The translations under genes were made by a program, and so were the position numbers. Under the pieces are notes generated by a model. That model ran no database searches. It had not been told where the DNA came from and saw only the letters and a program-made list of their open reading frames with translations. Below are positions 5,615 to 6,745 of a DNA stretch of 6,745 nt, piece by piece; positions within the stretch are counted from its first letter, which is position 1; each line of letters begins with the position of its first letter. This DNA is from Thermococci archaeon. Its GTDB lineage: Archaea > Methanobacteriota_B > Thermococci > Thermococcales > Thermococcaceae. The stretch covers positions 1 through 6,745 of the forward strand of contig QMUE01000075.1 in NCBI GenBank assembly GCA_003663535.1. Direction: 5' to 3'.

Positions 5615-6295
5615 ATGAGAATAGTTTCGGCAGACACCGGAGGAGCTTTGCTTGATGAGAATTACAATCCAATTGGCTTAATTGCCACTGCCGCTGTTCT
5701 TGTAGAGAGACCATATAAAACGGCCAAACTCAGTATTGCAAAGTATTCAGATCCCTTCAAATATGACCTTAGTGGAAGGATGGCATTGAAAGATGAGACT
5801 TTTTTAGCATTAAAACTTGCAAAAAAGGTTAAACCAGATGTTATCCATTTAGACTCTACCCTTGGTGGAATAGAGATTAGAAAGCTTGATGATCCCACAA
5901 TAGATGCTTTAAGGATCTCAGATAGAGGAAAGGCCATATGGCATGAGCTCAGTAAAGACCTCCAACCGCTAGCAAAGAGATTCTGGGAAGAAACTGGAAT
6001 TGAGATCCTAGCAATAGGAAAAGAAAGTGTTGCTGTTAGAATAGCAGAAATTTATGCTGGGATCTATTCGATCAAGTGGGGAATTGAACATGCAATGAAA
6101 GAGGGTTTTGTGAGGATTGGCCTCCCAAGATATATGACAGTTGAGATCAGTAAGGGCAAAATTCTAGGAAAGAGTCTCGATCCGAAAGAAGGAGGTCTCT
6201 ATGGGGAGGTTGGTATGGAGGATAAAGAATTTGAATGGGAAGTATACCCAAATCCAATTGCAAGAACTTTCATGGTATTTGAAGCAAAATTCTAA
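5615..6295 (+). CDS. DUF4152 family protein, probable RNase H-fold nuclease (PF2046-like)
   Basis: This is a 226-residue soluble protein without signal peptide or membrane segments. It matches my recollection of Pyrococcus furiosus PF2046, an archaeal DUF4152 protein reported to have an RNase H-like fold and single-strand exonuclease activity; that recall was not verified here. The sequence fits such a fold. MRIVSADTGGALLDE is a first beta strand ending in an acidic residue (Asp7) with following glycines. DVIHLDSTLGGIEIRKLD (75-92) offers a second acidic site at Asp80, and RIAEIYAGI (142-150) offers Glu145. Those three acids are my candidate metal-binding set, not established residues. ISDRGKAIWHELSKDLQPLA (101-120) is a conserved-looking helical stretch. 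Translation is coupled to dph6, 5 bp upstream, and a pyrimidine-rich terminator follows. The neighbour gives no clear functional clue. Family call is fairly sure; activity is tentative. Confidence 0.75.
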   Translation: MRIVSADTGGALLDENYNPIGLIATAAVLVERPYKTAKLSIAKYSDPFKYDLSGRMALKDETFLALKLAKKVKPDVIHLDSTLGGIEIRKLDDPTIDALRISDRGKAIWHELSKDLQPLAKRFWEETGIEILAIGKESVAVRIAEIYAGIYSIKWGIEHAMKEGFVRIGLPRYMTVEISKGKILGKSLDPKEGGLYGEVGMEDKEFEWEVYPNPIARTFMVFEAKF

Positions 6296-6305
6296 AAATT
6301 TTCAA

Positions 6306-6322
6306 TTTTATCTCCTTTTCTT
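6306..6322 (+). terminator. probable T-rich terminator after DUF4152
   Basis: TTTTATCTCCTTTTCTT is a pyrimidine tract beginning 10 bp after the stop codon and lying before the iorA promoter. No hairpin is needed for archaeal intrinsic termination. The call rests on composition and position. Confidence 0.4.
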
Positions 6323-6341
6323 CGAACTATAAGTTTTATAG
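6323..6341 (+). promoter_or_regulatory. BRE/TATA promoter of iorA
   Basis: CGAACTATAAG is followed by TTTTATAG (6334-6341), an archaeal TATA box. Transcription would begin near 6361-6363, giving a very short leader of about 10 nt before the ATG at 6372. This argues that the upstream in-frame ATG at 6360 is not the start. Confidence 0.6.
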
Positions 6342-6361
6342 GCTTAAAACGAAAAAACTAT

Positions 6362-6367
6362 GGTGGT
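6362..6367 (+). promoter_or_regulatory. Shine-Dalgarno deciding the iorA start
   Basis: GGTGGT, within the repeated TGGTGGTGG, lies 4 nt before the ATG at 6372. Reading from the ATG at 6360 would translate this element as Val-Val-Val. Confidence 0.55.
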
Positions 6368-6371
6368 GGTA

Positions 6372-6745
6372 ATGGAAATAGCTAATTTACAATCCTCAAG
6401 TCTTACTCCAAAAATATCAAATAAAAAACTTCTCATGGGAAATGAAGCTATTGCATATGGAGCGTTGGAAAGTGGAGTATCATTTGCAACAGGTTATCCA
6501 GGAACCCCGTCTACTGAGGTAATTGAAACAATAGCAAGATTAAACCCCGAAGTTTTTGCTGAATGGGCACCTAATGAGAAAGTGGCGCTTGAAGAGGCTG
6601 CCGGTGTCGCATATACAGGCCTTAGGGCTCTTGTGACCATGAAGTGTGTTGGTCTCAATGTTGCAGCAGATCCTCTAATGAGCCTTGCTTATTCTGGTGT
6701 GGAGGGGGGGTTGGTTATTTTGGTTGCCGACGATCCTGGGCCGCA
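6372..6745 (+). CDS. iorA: indolepyruvate:ferredoxin oxidoreductase alpha subunit, N-terminal part (runs off right edge)
   Basis: The first 124 codons are present with an open frame to the edge. The alpha subunit and a separate beta subunit oxidatively decarboxylate aryl pyruvates (indolepyruvate, phenylpyruvate) made from aromatic amino acids to aryl-acetyl-CoA, reducing ferredoxin. This is a cytoplasmic step of peptide fermentation in Thermococcales. The visible part is the thiamine-diphosphate PYR domain: [20 protein letters not shown] (19-38), then [14 protein letters not shown] (39-52), [20 protein letters not shown] (66-85), and the [20 protein letters not shown] block (89-108). These match Pyrococcus and Thermococcus IorA as I recall them. 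The C-terminal TPP-binding and ferredoxin-like iron-sulfur parts lie outside the window, and so would iorB if adjacent. It has its own promoter and is separated from the dph6 unit by a probable terminator. Confidence 0.93.
   Translation, partial: MEIANLQSSSLTPKISNKKLLMGNEAIAYGALESGVSFATGYPGTPSTEVIETIARLNPEVFAEWAPNEKVALEEAAGVAYTGLRALVTMKCVGLNVAADPLMSLAYSGVEGGLVILVADDPGP

Noticed and set aside
4252..5937. Minus-strand frames inside the ATPase, dph6 and DUF4152 genes
   Set aside because: Shadows of conserved plus-strand genes, without ribosome binding sites or motifs.
1..6745. Mobile element, CRISPR array, toxin-antitoxin or defence genes
   Set aside because: No transposase, direct-repeat array, terminal inverted repeats or small paired genes are visible; all coding space is taken by the listed genes.

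Overview
The window looks like chromosomal DNA of a hyperthermophilic euryarchaeon of the order Thermococcales (Thermococcus or Pyrococcus). The base composition is AT-rich, and codon use is dominated by AGA/AGG arginine and ATA isoleucine. Start sites carry strong GGTGAT-type Shine-Dalgarno sequences. Promoters have the archaeal BRE plus TATA-box form. Several proteins are close, from memory, to known Pyrococcus/Thermococcus families: a PH1257/PF0828-type diphthine-ammonia ligase, a PF2046-type DUF4152 protein and the IorA subunit of indolepyruvate oxidoreductase. No mobile element, CRISPR array, tRNA or rRNA is visible.

Layout. Positions 1-65, minus strand: the first 21 codons of a myo-inositol-1-phosphate synthase gene (ino1), running off the left edge. 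Positions 66-324: a divergent regulatory region. It holds a clear minus-strand BRE/TATA for ino1, two candidate plus-strand TATA boxes, a perfect 10-bp GC-rich palindrome next to one of them, and a leader hairpin that would mask the Shine-Dalgarno of the first transporter gene. Positions 325-4869, plus strand: a complete carbohydrate-type (CUT1, MalEFGK-like) ABC importer operon of solute-binding lipoprotein, two permeases and ATPase. The genes are packed with an 11-bp gap, then an ATGA overlap, then a near-overlap. Positions 4929-6295: a two-gene unit with its own promoter, encoding archaeal Dph6 and a DUF4152 protein, 5 bp apart. Positions 6372-6745: the 5' part of iorA, running off the right edge.

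How the genes work together. The four transporter genes form one uptake machine: the lipoprotein captures a ligand outside the membrane, the two permeases form the channel and the ATPase drives transport. The ligand cannot be read from the sequence. The head-to-head arrangement with ino1, the entry enzyme for inositol-phosphate lipids and the thermoprotectant di-myo-inositol phosphate, makes an inositol-related ligand a reasonable but unproven guess. Dph6 acts on elongation factor 2 (diphthamide). The DUF4152 protein probably has an RNase H-like fold. IorA belongs to aromatic amino acid fermentation. These last three genes look like ordinary housekeeping neighbours.

The most interesting points are the ino1/transporter divergent pair and its control region, the absence of the hallmark EAA-loop glutamate in both permeases, and a repeated start-site segment shared by the first two transporter genes. 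I see no evidence of a wholly new system.
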